NCBI GenBank assembly: GCA_009697505.1
Contig: SHUD01000006.1
Span: forward strand, 1 to 61,811
DNA from: Bryobacterales bacterium
GTDB taxonomy: Bacteria > Acidobacteriota > Terriglobia > Bryobacterales > Bryobacteraceae
Length of the DNA stretch: 61,811 nucleotides
Reading direction: 5' to 3'
In this document: one piece after another, positions 27,861 through 36,426 of the stretch
How positions within the stretch are numbered: the stretch's first letter is position 1
Layout of the letters: each line of letters opens with the position of its first letter
Program-made: the position numbers and the translations under genes
Notes under the pieces: model-generated
Databases searched by the model: none
The model's input: the letters and a program-made list of their open reading frames with translations, nothing else
Told to the model about the DNA's origin: nothing

Positions 27861-29036
27861 GTGGAAACTTCTATCGTAAACGATGTCGCTATTGAGAAAT
27901 GGGTTTATGGCGGCGACGCCTTGGCCCGTGTGGATGGCCGCGTGGTGCTGGCGCCTTTTGTTCTGCCGGGAGAGACCGCGCGCCTGGATGTCGGCGAGGA
28001 CATCCACGCGAACCTGCTGGAAGTGACGGCGGCGGCGGAGGAGCGCGTCGCGCCTCCCTGCCCCCTGTTCACACGCTGCGGCGGATGCCATTATCAGCAC
28101 GCGCCTTACGATTTTCAAGTGGCGCGCAAAGTGGAGATCCTGCGCGAGCAGTTCCGGCGCGTCGGCAAGATCGACTACACGGGTGACATCGAAACGGTCA
28201 CCGGTCCGCCACTGGGTTATCGCAACCGCGCGCAACTCCACATCCGCGACGGGCAGATCGGATATCTCGCGCCGCGCTCGCACACGTTGGTGCCGGTGAC
28301 CGATGCATGTCCGCTCTTGTCGCCGCGCCTGAATCAGGCTCTGGCGGACATCCGGACACTTCTGCAAGACTCCCGATTCCCACGCTTCGTGCACTCGCTG
28401 GAACTCTTCACCAACGAGGCCGACGTGCAGGTGAATGCCATCGAGGCCGATCGCCCCGTGGCGAAGTCGTTCTATGAGTGGACGCGATCCGTGGTCGCCG
28501 TCGAATACCCGACGTCTTTCGGAACATTCCGCGTCAGCCCGCGTTCGTTTTTCCAGGTCAACCGCTTTCTGATCGAACCGCTGGTGGACGCCGCACTGCA
28601 TGACGCGGCGGGCAAGACCGCGCTCGATCTCTACGCCGGAGTAGGCCTATTTGCGCTCCCTTTGGCCCGCCGGTTCGAGAATGTGATTGCAGTGGAATCC
28701 GGCGTGAGCGCCGCGCGCGATCTGGAAGTGAATGCCGCCCGCGCGGAAGTAGAGCTGAAAATCGAACAGGCGCGCGTGGAAGATTTTCTCCGCGAATTTA
28801 AGGAGACACCGGACTACGTGCTGGCCGACCCGCCGCGCGCGGGCCTGGGTAAGTCCGTGACCGCGCAATTGGAGCGTCTGGCTCCGGCGCGGATCACCAT
28901 CGTGTCCTGCGATCCGGCGACGCTGGCGCGCGATGTGGCGGCTTTAACGAGCTACAAAATCGAGCGCATGATCCTGGTGGATCTGTTCCCCCAGACCTAT
29001 CACCTGGAAACCGTCGTGCATCTCAACCGGGCATGA
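27861..29036 (+). CDS. rlmD: 23S rRNA (uracil-C5)-methyltransferase, RlmD/RumA family
   Basis: A 391-residue TrmA-superfamily enzyme that makes 5-methyluridine in rRNA using SAM. A TRAM-like N-terminal domain is followed by the [4Fe-4S] cysteines C67, C73, C76 (CPLFTRCGGC) and C150. Then come the Rossmann SAM domain (ALDLYAGVGLFALPLARRF), DPPRAG, and the catalytic Cys C350 in SCDPATLARD. Start: GTG at 27861 with GGGAG 4 nt upstream; the longer open frame before it is antisense to trpS. RlmD and the related RlmC cannot be told apart by eye. The gene ends in an ATGA overlap with the btuF-like gene. Confidence 0.88.
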   Translation: METSIVNDVAIEKWVYGGDALARVDGRVVLAPFVLPGETARLDVGEDIHANLLEVTAAAEERVAPPCPLFTRCGGCHYQHAPYDFQVARKVEILREQFRRVGKIDYTGDIETVTGPPLGYRNRAQLHIRDGQIGYLAPRSHTLVPVTDACPLLSPRLNQALADIRTLLQDSRFPRFVHSLELFTNEADVQVNAIEADRPVAKSFYEWTRSVVAVEYPTSFGTFRVSPRSFFQVNRFLIEPLVDAALHDAAGKTALDLYAGVGLFALPLARRFENVIAVESGVSAARDLEVNAARAEVELKIEQARVEDFLREFKETPDYVLADPPRAGLGKSVTAQLERLAPARITIVSCDPATLARDVAALTSYKIERMILVDLFPQTYHLETVVHLNRA

Positions 29037-29899
29037 AACAGGTTGCGGCATTCCTGTTCTTTTGTGCGGCCGCCGCCGCGCAGCAGCGTGTCGTATCCAA
29101 TGCCCAACAGCGTATCGTGTCCACCGTCCCCAGCGTCACGGAAATTCTCTACGCGCTGGGCCTGGACGATCGCGTCGTGGGCGTCACACGATTCTGCCGC
29201 TATCCGCCGGAGGCCCAACAGAAGCCCCAGATTGGCGATTACATCAACCCGAATCTCGAGGCCATCGCGTCACTGCGTCCGGATTTGGTGATCATCCAGA
29301 CCAATCCGGTGCGCCTGGCCCAGCGTCTCGCGGCGCTGCGCCTGCGCTCGCTCGAAGTGAATCAAGAAAATATCGACGCGATCTACCGGTCGATTCGCGT
29401 GATCGGCAAGGCCACGGGTACGGAGAGCCGAGGCGAGCAGCAAATTGCAGCCTTACAGAAGGGCTTGGAAGCCATCCACGCGCGCTCCGCTCGCCTGCAA
29501 CCCACGCGAGTGATGTTTGTTGTGGGCCGCGCGCCCAACCGTCTGGACGGCCTCATCGTCGTCGGTAAGGCCTCTTACTTAAACGAACTCATTGCTCTGG
29601 CCGGCGGCGAAAACATCTTCACCGATGCCGTCGCGGCCTATCCGCAGATTTCTTTGGAAGAAGTGCTGGCGCGCAATCCCGAAGTCATCCTCGACTTCGG
29701 CGACATGGCCAACCCGGCGGCGGTCACCGATGCGCACAAGCGCGGCGTCGTCTCCGTATGGCAGCGCGCGGCATCGCTCGAAGCCGTCAAGAACCATCGC
29801 GTCCATGCAGTCGCGGCGGATCTCTTCGTTGTGCCCGGACCACGCGCCATCCAAGCCGCGCAAGCCATCTTCGATCTGTTGCATCCTGGTTTACATTAA
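29033..29899 (+). CDS. btuF: Cobalamin/siderophore ABC transporter substrate-binding protein (BtuF-like)
   Basis: A 288-residue periplasmic binding protein of the helical-backbone metal-receptor class. A signal peptide (MKQVAAFLFFCAAAAAQQ) is followed by RIVSTVPSVTEILYALGLDD, RVVGVTRFCRYPPEA, KPQIGDYINPNLEAIASLRP and SLEEVLARNPEVILDFGD, the BtuF pattern. It would deliver vitamin B12 or another corrinoid, less likely a siderophore, to the permease encoded downstream. The start overlaps the rlmD stop as ATGA. The stop codon lies in the first copy of a 16-bp tandem repeat. Confidence 0.8.
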   Translation: MKQVAAFLFFCAAAAAQQRVVSNAQQRIVSTVPSVTEILYALGLDDRVVGVTRFCRYPPEAQQKPQIGDYINPNLEAIASLRPDLVIIQTNPVRLAQRLAALRLRSLEVNQENIDAIYRSIRVIGKATGTESRGEQQIAALQKGLEAIHARSARLQPTRVMFVVGRAPNRLDGLIVVGKASYLNELIALAGGENIFTDAVAAYPQISLEEVLARNPEVILDFGDMANPAAVTDAHKRGVVSVWQRAASLEAVKNHRVHAVAADLFVVPGPRAIQAAQAIFDLLHPGLH

Positions 29900-29917
29900 G
29901 TCTGGTTTACATTGAGT
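29886..29917 (+). repeat. 16-bp tandem duplication at a gene junction
   Basis: CTGGTTTACATTAAGT (29886-29901) is followed at once by CTGGTTTACATTGAGT (29902-29917), differing at one base. The TAA in copy 1 stops btuF and the matching TTG in copy 2 starts the ATPase gene, so the duplication plus an A-to-G change defines the junction. Confidence 0.85.
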
Positions 29918-30652
29918 TTCAGCGCCAACCACCTGGGTTTTACCTACGGCCTCGCCGAGGCCACGTTTGAACTGCCTTCTACAGGCCTCATCGCCGTTGT
30001 GGGGCCCAACGGAGCCGGCAAGTCGACGCTGGTCAGTATTCTGGCCGGCTTGCGGCGCGCGTACTCGGGCTCGTGCCTGTACGCGGGCAAGGAAGTCCGC
30101 GACTGGCGCCGCCACGGCTTCGCCCGGCAAGTGGCGTTTCTTCCGCAGTTCGTCCGCGTCGAATTTCCCTTCACCGCGGAGCAAGTTGTGTTCATGGGCC
30201 GCACGCCACACTCCAACGGCTGGTACGATTCACCCGAAGATCGCATTGCCGTCGACCGGGCCCTCGAAATAACCGATGCCGCCGCCTTCCGCAACCGCGA
30301 TTTCCGCTCGCTTTCAGGAGGCGAGCGCCAGCGCGTGATCCTCGCATCGGCTTTGGCCCAGGAACCACAGGTATTGCTGCTCGACGAGCCCGCAACGTTC
30401 CTTGATCTCAAACATCAGGCCGCCATGTATCAACTCCTGGCCCGGCTCGCGCGCCAACTCCTGGTAGTCGCGGTCACGCATGATCTGAATCTGGCGCTGC
30501 GTTACGCGCACCACGTGCTGGTTCTGGACCAAGGGCGGCTCGCCGCGGCCGGCGCCGCGAACGAAGTTCTGACCACCGAATTGATCGCGCGCGTTTTTCA
30601 GGTTCGCGCCACAATCGAACGCGGCTGGCTGAAGGTTGAGTATGACGCGTAG
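29912..30652 (+). CDS. btuD: ABC transporter ATPase (BtuD/FecE-like)
   Basis: A 246-residue nucleotide-binding subunit that powers corrinoid or Fe-siderophore import. Walker A is GPNGAGKST (31-39), the Q-loop lies around FLPQFVRVEFPFT, the signature is SLSGGERQRV, Walker B is VLLLDEPATFLD, and the H-loop is VVAVTHDLN. The start appears to be TTG at 29912, because no ATG or GTG lies near and the family N-terminus begins exactly here; there is no clear ribosome site. Its end overlaps the permease start by 11 nt, which supports one translationally coupled unit. Confidence 0.85.
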   Translation: MSFSANHLGFTYGLAEATFELPSTGLIAVVGPNGAGKSTLVSILAGLRRAYSGSCLYAGKEVRDWRRHGFARQVAFLPQFVRVEFPFTAEQVVFMGRTPHSNGWYDSPEDRIAVDRALEITDAAAFRNRDFRSLSGGERQRVILASALAQEPQVLLLDEPATFLDLKHQAAMYQLLARLARQLLVVAVTHDLNLALRYAHHVLVLDQGRLAAAGAANEVLTTELIARVFQVRATIERGWLKVEYDA

Positions 30653-31601
30653 CCTCGCGCTCTCCATCGCGGCGCTGCTGGCGGTGCTGTTGCTTACACC
30701 GCTAATCGGCAGCACGCACATCGATCTGGTCCGGGCCTTCACGGGCCAGTCGCCCGATTACGAGATCCTGTTTTACGCGCGCTTTCCGCGCGTGCTTCTG
30801 GCTTCCCTTGCCGGTGCCGCGCTCGCGGTCACGGGCGTGCTCTTTCAGTGCCTGTTGCGCGATCCGCTCGCCGAACCCTACACGCTGGGGGTTTCGAGCG
30901 GCGCCTCCGTCGGAGCCGTGATCGCGATTTGTCTGGGGTTCGGAAGCAGCAGCGCCGCCTCACTGGCGGGAGCCGCCGCGATTCTGCTTCTGGTCCTCGG
31001 CATTGCCTGGGAAGGCCGCCGCCTGTCTTCGTTCACGCTGCTGCTGGCGGGCGTGACCATGAACAGCATGTGTTTTGCGATCATCCTGTTCCTGCACAAT
31101 CTGGCGAGCCTCTCGCAGTCCTTCGCGATTTCGCGCTGGCTGATGGGCGGAATCGACGCGGTGGACTATGCGACCCTGGGCTGGCTCGCAGCGGCCGTGG
31201 TACCGGTCTGCATCCTGGTGATCTCGCGCGCGCGACACTGGAATGTGATGGCCATTGGCGAGGACTGGGCGGCTTCGCGTGGCGTGCCCACCAATCTATA
31301 TATCACGCTGGGCTACGTGGCGGGCGCGATTCTCACGGGACTGGTCACCGCGCTCACCGGACCCATCGGATTCGTCGGCCTGATCGTGCCGCACGCGCTG
31401 CGCTTGCGGCTGGGCGCGGATCACCGGGTGCTGCTGCCCTGCTCCTGCTTGCTGGGCGCGGCGTTTCTGGCTCTCTGCGATACGCTGGCGCGCACGGTCC
31501 TCGCGCCGACGGAAATTCCCGTGGGCGTGATCACGGCGCTCTGCGGCGGACCGTTCTTTATCTGGCTGCTGCGCTCCAAGCGCCGGAGTTTGTGGCTCTA
31601 G
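30642..31601 (+). CDS. btuC: ABC transporter permease, FecCD/BtuC family
   Basis: A 319-residue membrane subunit with the FecCD pattern: RFPRVLLASLAGAALAVTGV, LLRDPLAEPYTLGVSSGAS, and the cytoplasmic ATPase-coupling region GPIGFVGLIVPHALRLRLGA, with about ten hydrophobic helices. It forms the channel for the BtuF-like and ATPase proteins before it. The ATG at 30642 with GAAGG at 6 nt is preferred to a TTG six bases earlier. Ends in a 4-nt tail-to-tail overlap with the TolC-family gene. Corrinoid rather than iron specificity is inferred only from the BtuF resemblance. Confidence 0.85.
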   Translation: MTRSLALSIAALLAVLLLTPLIGSTHIDLVRAFTGQSPDYEILFYARFPRVLLASLAGAALAVTGVLFQCLLRDPLAEPYTLGVSSGASVGAVIAICLGFGSSSAASLAGAAAILLLVLGIAWEGRRLSSFTLLLAGVTMNSMCFAIILFLHNLASLSQSFAISRWLMGGIDAVDYATLGWLAAAVVPVCILVISRARHWNVMAIGEDWAASRGVPTNLYITLGYVAGAILTGLVTALTGPIGFVGLIVPHALRLRLGADHRVLLPCSCLLGAAFLALCDTLARTVLAPTEIPVGVITALCGGPFFIWLLRSKRRSLWL

Positions 31602-32872
31602 CGCAGCGCCGCCTCCAGCGTTCCCGTTTGCCGCAAAACATTCAAACGAGCCAATTCAGCGATATGCTGCGTCTCGTAGTAGGCCAGCCACTTCTCGTTC
31701 TCGCGGGCGCGAACTTCTTCCACCTTGGCCAGCGGCAGCCGGCCTTCGTCCATCTGCGCCAGGCTGATCGAGAGTTCTTCGCGGACTACGTCCAGATCCG
31801 CGCGCGCCACCTCCCGCGCCGATTCCGCGCGCCGCAGGTTTTGATACGAGTTCCGCAGGTCCGTGGTGATGCGAGCCCGCGTGCGGCCGACCTCGACGCG
31901 CAGCTTGGCAATATCGGCCTGCGTCTGAGAGACCCGCGCCGTGCCCGCGCGGCCCACCAGCAGGGGCATCTCAATCGACGCTCCCAACTGCGCGTTATTG
32001 CGCTGGAAGCGCGCGAAATAATCCTGAAAATTGTACTTCGCGAACAGGGAGTATTGGGCCACCAGGTTCACTCGAGGGAGGCGCTCGGCCTGGTAGCTCT
32101 TGACCTCCAGCATCTTGACCTGCATGTCGGATTGCAGGCGCTTCAGCTCATTGCTGCTCTCGAGCGCCCTTTCAATCGACGCTTCTTCGGACTCTCCCAC
32201 CTGCAGCGGCGCGCGTTCTTCGACGATCACCTGGACGCGATCCTCCGCCGCCATCCCCAGCGCGAGAGTCAACGCGCTTTCCGCGTTCAGCAGGTCCTGC
32301 GACAACACTTGCAGGTTCTGATTAGCGCGCATCACCGCCAGATTCGCCTTCTTCACTTCAATGGGCAATTCCCTGCCTTCCGCCACCCTTTGCTCCATCA
32401 GTTCGCGCATGCGCTGCAAGCTGGCCGCTTGCCGGCGCGCTGCATCGAGGCCCCGCGTAGCCTGTTCGGCGGCCAGGTAAAGTGAGGCGACGCGGTAAAT
32501 CACCTCTTCCTGGCGGCGGGCAATATCCACGCCGGCCCCCCGCGCGGCCTCTCCCGCCTGCGCCACCTGGTAGCGCAGAGGACGGTTGAAAATCGCCATC
32601 TGCGTGCGTACCTGGATGATCGATGGCGCGCTGCCTTCAATGCTGTTGGGAAATCCCGTGGTCCAGGCCGCGCCGCTGCCGGCGAAAATCTTGGGGATGA
32701 ACGGGTCGCGCGTAATGGTGACCTGCTGGCGGGCCTTCTGCTGATCCAGCCGGGCCAGCAGCAAATCCGGATTCTGCGCCAGGGCCTGATCCAGCGCTTG
32801 CCGCAGCGTCAGAGACCTGACTTCACCCAGGGCCACGGCGGATAGGAGGAGAAAAATCGCGGAGAGCTTCAT
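31598..32872 (-). CDS. TolC-family outer-membrane efflux protein
   Basis: A 424-residue outer-membrane factor. Its signal peptide is MKLSAIFLLLSAVALGEV, followed by LTLRQALDQALAQNPDLLLA and two long alpha-helical hairpin halves typical of TolC/CzcC proteins. The start at 32872 opens the signal peptide; an earlier one at 32908 would not. It lies 42 nt after an FtsX-like permease gene and a TPR gene, so it is the probable exit channel of a MacB-like exporter, although no ATPase or adaptor gene is present here. Confidence 0.82.
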   Translation of the reverse strand: MKLSAIFLLLSAVALGEVRSLTLRQALDQALAQNPDLLLARLDQQKARQQVTITRDPFIPKIFAGSGAAWTTGFPNSIEGSAPSIIQVRTQMAIFNRPLRYQVAQAGEAARGAGVDIARRQEEVIYRVASLYLAAEQATRGLDAARRQAASLQRMRELMEQRVAEGRELPIEVKKANLAVMRANQNLQVLSQDLLNAESALTLALGMAAEDRVQVIVEERAPLQVGESEEASIERALESSNELKRLQSDMQVKMLEVKSYQAERLPRVNLVAQYSLFAKYNFQDYFARFQRNNAQLGASIEMPLLVGRAGTARVSQTQADIAKLRVEVGRTRARITTDLRNSYQNLRRAESAREVARADLDVVREELSISLAQMDEGRLPLAKVEEVRARENEKWLAYYETQHIAELARLNVLRQTGTLEAALR

Positions 32873-32914
32873 ACACCACCCAGTGTAATGGCCCGTGTAA
32901 GGGCACAAGCGCCC

Positions 32915-34123
32915 CTACTCGTAACGCAGAGCTTCGGTGGGATTCAGGCGCGCGGCGCGATTGGCGGGCAGCAAGCCGAACGTCAGGCCGACCAACAGAG
33001 AAATCCCAAACGCCACGGCGATCGACACGGGAGAAATCGGAATCGCAAAGTCGTCCGTGAAGAAACGCACGCTGAGTGGGATGGCCACCCCGATGAGGAT
33101 TCCCGCGAGCCCTCCGGTCATGCTGATGGTAACGGCCTCGGCCAGAAATTGCTCGAGGATGGCGCGGCGGTTCGCGCCGACGGCCATGCGCAGCCCGATC
33201 TCGCGCGTGCGCTCGGTCACCGTCACCAGCATGATGTTCATGATGCCGATACCGGAAATCACCAGCGCCAGCGCCGACACCATCATCAGCACGATGGTCA
33301 GCACGGTTGCGATGCGGCGCGCGGCGGCCAGAATTGCCGCCAGATTGTCGACGCGGTATTTGGCCCCCGTACGATGCCGCGCCTCCAGAATCGACTTCAC
33401 GATTCCCGTAATAGACTCCACGTCCGCGGCGCTGCGCGCCTGCACGTACATCGGATCGATTCTTTCGATGGGCGCGAAGTAGCGCAGCACGGAAATAGGG
33501 ATCAGCACGTTTTCGCCCGACAGCTCCGACAGCCCGAAGCTCTCGGTCTTCTCCTTGAACGTGCCCACCACTTTGAACTGCAAGCCATGCAGCTTAATAG
33601 TCTGCCCCACGGCCGCGCTCTGGCTGCCGAACAGCCGCCGCGCGAGCCGTTCCATCAGCAACGCCACGCGCTGGCGCTGGCTGATGTCGCTGGCATCCAG
33701 AAACCTTCCGGCCAGCAGGTCCAGATTGCGCACCATGGAATAGTAGTGATCCGAGCCAATGATGGCGACGTCTTCCTCGCGGCCATCCAGCCGGATCTTG
33801 TCAAAGCTGTTCATGACGCCGGTGGCGGCCACGATACGCGAGCCCAACTGGTCGCGCACGGCATCCACATCGGCAATCTTCACGTAATCCGCCGCGCTGG
33901 TCGCGGTAGCCGTGTTATTGCCGCCCTCATACTGCGCGTAAATCAAGTTGGAGCCGATGCGCTGAATTTCCTCCAGGATGTAATCCCGGCTGGTGAGCGA
34001 GATGGTCACCACCAGAATCACCGAAGCGTTGCCGATCACCAGACCGAGCGCGGTAAGGAATGTGCGGACCTTATTCGCCCGCAGCGCCTGAAAACTAAAA
34101 CGCAGCGCTTCCCCGTGAAACAT
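32915..34123 (-). CDS. MacB/FtsX-type ABC transporter permease
   Basis: A 402-residue permease: an N-terminal helix (NKVRTFLTALGLVIGNASVI), a MacB-type periplasmic core domain (about 45-270) and three C-terminal helices with the FtsX signature NIMLVTVTERTREIGLRMAV and LNPTEALRYE. Such proteins are mechanotransmission exporters that need a separate or fused ATPase; none is fused here and none is adjacent. The start overlaps the TPR stop as TAATG. Likely works with the TolC-family channel downstream. Confidence 0.88.
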   Translation of the reverse strand: MFHGEALRFSFQALRANKVRTFLTALGLVIGNASVILVVTISLTSRDYILEEIQRIGSNLIYAQYEGGNNTATATSAADYVKIADVDAVRDQLGSRIVAATGVMNSFDKIRLDGREEDVAIIGSDHYYSMVRNLDLLAGRFLDASDISQRQRVALLMERLARRLFGSQSAAVGQTIKLHGLQFKVVGTFKEKTESFGLSELSGENVLIPISVLRYFAPIERIDPMYVQARSAADVESITGIVKSILEARHRTGAKYRVDNLAAILAAARRIATVLTIVLMMVSALALVISGIGIMNIMLVTVTERTREIGLRMAVGANRRAILEQFLAEAVTISMTGGLAGILIGVAIPLSVRFFTDDFAIPISPVSIAVAFGISLLVGLTFGLLPANRAARLNPTEALRYE

Positions 34124-35067
34124 TACGCCCCAATCTTTCTCAGGAGCGCCTGCGCTTCGGACTTGGGCGGATCGTTGGGCGTCAAGGGAGCCTGCAGATA
34201 ACGCTGCAACAGGCGGCGCGCCTCATCCAGATTCCGGTTCGCCTTGATGTAGGTCTGGGCGCGCTCAAACAGCACGTGCGGATTTTCCGGCGCAATCTTT
34301 TCGGCTTCCGCGAACAACGCGTCGCTTTCTTTGGCCCGCCCGCGCAGGGCCAGAAATTTCGCCAGATCAATGAATCGCCCCGCCTGCCGCGGAGCCAGTT
34401 CCAGGGCGCTGCGCAGGTGCTGCTCCGCGGAAGCGTACTGCTTGCGCCGGTCGGCGAGTTGCGCCAGATAATAGTGCCCCTCGGCGGGGTCTTTCGCCGC
34501 CACCCGGGCCGCCAGAGCCTCGGCCTTGTCCTGACCACCGCCAAGAAAACCCGGAGCCTCCAGGTAATAGTCGAAGAGGTCCGCGATGGCGTCGCGATTG
34601 GATGGATCCAGCGCCACGGCTTTCTCAAACATCTGCCGCGCCTTCGATGCATATCCGGGAGCGGTAAAGGGGTTCGAAGTCTCCGCGCGCCGCCCATAGG
34701 CTCGTCCCAGCCAGAGCGCGCACTCGGCGCCGGAAGGGTTTCGCGCCGCGGCTCTTTCCAGGAACTCCGTGGCTTTCCGGTACTCAGCCATTTGAAAGTA
34801 GTTCTGACCGATGAGTTGCAGGGCCGATGCGTCGGGATTGGAAAGCGGCAACAGCACCGCAAGGGACTGGTTATAGTCGGTACGCAAATAGAATTCGTGC
34901 GCGCTCACCCATAGGGCGGACTCGGCCCAAGCGCCCGCCGCGCTCAGAAGCAGAAGCGCAAAGGCCGCGAAGGCGCGGTGCCAAGTGAAACAGGAATACG
35001 TGAGCCGATGGCGCCGAAGCGAGTCCGTTTTGCGCGAGTTGCTCAAAAGTAAGACAATGCGTCCCAA
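34123..35067 (-). CDS. Secreted TPR-repeat protein
   Basis: Up to 314 residues with about six tetratricopeptide repeats (for example YFQMAEYRKATEFLERAAAR, ARQMFEKAVALDPSNRDAIA, RQAGRFIDLAKFLALRGRAK). A hydrophobic export segment (FAAFALLLLSAAGAWA) starts some 33 residues in. No ATG is available upstream of it; TTG codons at 35067 or 35046 are the candidates, so the start is uncertain. Ends in TAATG with the permease gene and is probably the first gene of this export operon, as an interaction scaffold. Confidence 0.7.
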   Translation of the reverse strand: MGRIVLLLSNSRKTDSLRRHRLTYSCFTWHRAFAAFALLLLSAAGAWAESALWVSAHEFYLRTDYNQSLAVLLPLSNPDASALQLIGQNYFQMAEYRKATEFLERAAARNPSGAECALWLGRAYGRRAETSNPFTAPGYASKARQMFEKAVALDPSNRDAIADLFDYYLEAPGFLGGGQDKAEALAARVAAKDPAEGHYYLAQLADRRKQYASAEQHLRSALELAPRQAGRFIDLAKFLALRGRAKESDALFAEAEKIAPENPHVLFERAQTYIKANRNLDEARRLLQRYLQAPLTPNDPPKSEAQALLRKIGA

Positions 35068-35243
35068 AAATGTTTGACGCGTCCCGCCATGGCAGAATGC
35101 GGCCTTTCACCCTTTTTCACAGTTTACATGAAGTGATACGGGTTCTTTATTCCACTTGGATGCCGCGAGAAGAGCGAAAGTTGCGGGTTCCGGGCCCATT
35201 CTCCTACGCCCCACCACCCACCGCCAACCCACCGCCACCCGGC

Positions 35244-35272
35244 TTGACTTTAACCCCCGTTGCCGGTACTCT
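35244..35272 (+). promoter_or_regulatory. Putative sigma-70 promoter of the beta-propeller gene
   Basis: TTGACT (35244-35249) and TACTCT (35267-35272) are spaced 17 bp. The -35 box matches 5/6 and the -10 box is weak (3/6). Transcription would start about 22 nt before the ATG at 35302, which argues against using the upstream in-frame TTG. Confidence 0.4.
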
Positions 35273-35301
35273 TGAAAAACGTTGAGGAGCGCCTGACAAA
35301 T

Positions 35302-36294
35302 ATGACACTTAAGCCGCTTGGAATTTTCTTACTCGCTCTGCCTTTGGCGGCAGCGACGGTTCGCATCATCCAGACCAACAGCGCCGGCGACGATGTATCG
35401 ATCATCGACCCGGTGACCAACAAGGTAGTCGGCAGGATCACCGGCATTGAAGTGAACCACGGTGCGGCGGCGGCCCCCGACGGAAGCCGTTTCTACATCA
35501 GCAATGAGGCCGAGAGCACGCTGGATGTAGTGGATGGAAAGACCTTCAAGGTCATCAAGAGCATACCGCTGAGCGACCACCCCAACAACCTCGGCATCAG
35601 CAAGGATGGCAAGCGCGTGTATATCGCCATCGCCAGGGGAGCGGGCGCGGTGGATGTCGTCGACACCGTCTCCATGGAAAGGGTCAAGAGCATCCCGGTG
35701 AAGGGCCCTCAGCACAACACCTACGTTACGCCGGACGGCAAGTTCGTCGTCAGCGGCTCCGTGCGGTCCAAGGTACTGACCGTGATTGACCAGAAGACCG
35801 AGGAGATCGTATGGACTCTCGAATTGGACAAGGGTGTCCGTCCGATGACGTTCGTTACCAATCCCGATGGCAGCACAAAATGGATCCTGATCCAGGTTTC
35901 CGACTTTCACGGGTTCGAGGTCATCGATTTCGCGACCCGCAAGGAAGTCAACCGGATTAAGCTCCCGGACACTCCTCCAGGGAAGGTTGCCATCCACGAA
36001 GGCGGCAACATTTCTCACGGCATGGCGGTCACCTCCGATGGCAAGACCCTGGTGGTCAACAGCACGCTGAACAGCTCGCTGTACATGTACTCTCTGCCCG
36101 ATTTGAAGCTTCTCGGCGGCGCCGATGTAGGCGTGGCCCCGGACTGGGTGACGCTGACTCCCGACGGCAAGCGCGCTTACGTGGCCAACGCGGGCCAGAA
36201 CTCGGTATCCGTGATTGACATCGCTACCCGGAAGGAAATCACGCGCATCCCCGTGGGTGAGGTTCCCAAGCGGAACATCACCGCGGTCTACTAG
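35302..36294 (+). CDS. YVTN-family beta-propeller protein
   Basis: A 330-residue exported protein: a signal peptide (MTLKPLGIFLLALPLAAA) and about seven beta-propeller blades of roughly 40 residues, several ending in the PDGKRAYVAN type (SKDGKRVYIA, TPDGKFVVSG, TSDGKTLVVN, TPDGKRAYVANAG). Such propellers sit in the periplasm or outside and usually bind partners; some relatives occur with PQQ or nitrite-reductase systems, but nothing nearby supports that. The ATG at 35302 opens the signal peptide. Monocistronic, with convergent REP-like palindromes after it. Confidence 0.82.
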   Translation: MTLKPLGIFLLALPLAAATVRIIQTNSAGDDVSIIDPVTNKVVGRITGIEVNHGAAAAPDGSRFYISNEAESTLDVVDGKTFKVIKSIPLSDHPNNLGISKDGKRVYIAIARGAGAVDVVDTVSMERVKSIPVKGPQHNTYVTPDGKFVVSGSVRSKVLTVIDQKTEEIVWTLELDKGVRPMTFVTNPDGSTKWILIQVSDFHGFEVIDFATRKEVNRIKLPDTPPGKVAIHEGGNISHGMAVTSDGKTLVVNSTLNSSLYMYSLPDLKLLGGADVGVAPDWVTLTPDGKRAYVANAGQNSVSVIDIATRKEITRIPVGEVPKRNITAVY

Positions 36295-36322
36295 ACCTCG
36301 CGGATGCGATAGGCGACCTCAT

Positions 36323-36419
36323 GGCCGCCAGGAATACCGGTTCGCTCCGGTGCTCCTGGCGGCCGTAACTATTCGTGGCGGAGTGGGCTTCAGCCCGCGA
36401 CGGCGGCTTCAGCCCCCAC
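36323..36419. repeat. Cluster of palindromes between convergent genes (REP-like)
   Basis: A large hairpin pairs GGCCGCCAGGA (36323-36333) with TCCTGGCGGCC (36354-36364) and carries an inner CCGG/CCGG stem. Two smaller palindromes follow, GGGCTTCAGCCC at 36385-36396 and GGCTTCAGCC at about 36404-36413. It lies between convergent genes and has no T-tract. The GGCTTCAGCC core is typical of dispersed intergenic repeats. It may attenuate transcription from both sides. Confidence 0.65.
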
Positions 36420-36426
36420 AGACCTG

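Noticed and set aside
27852-28601. Minus-strand extension in front of trpS
   Set aside because: It is antisense to rlmD, and the TrpRS N-terminus begins exactly at the ATG at 27851.
29886-29917. Possible cobalamin riboswitch or operator between btuF and the ATPase
   Set aside because: It is a simple tandem duplication within the coding junction with no B12-box.
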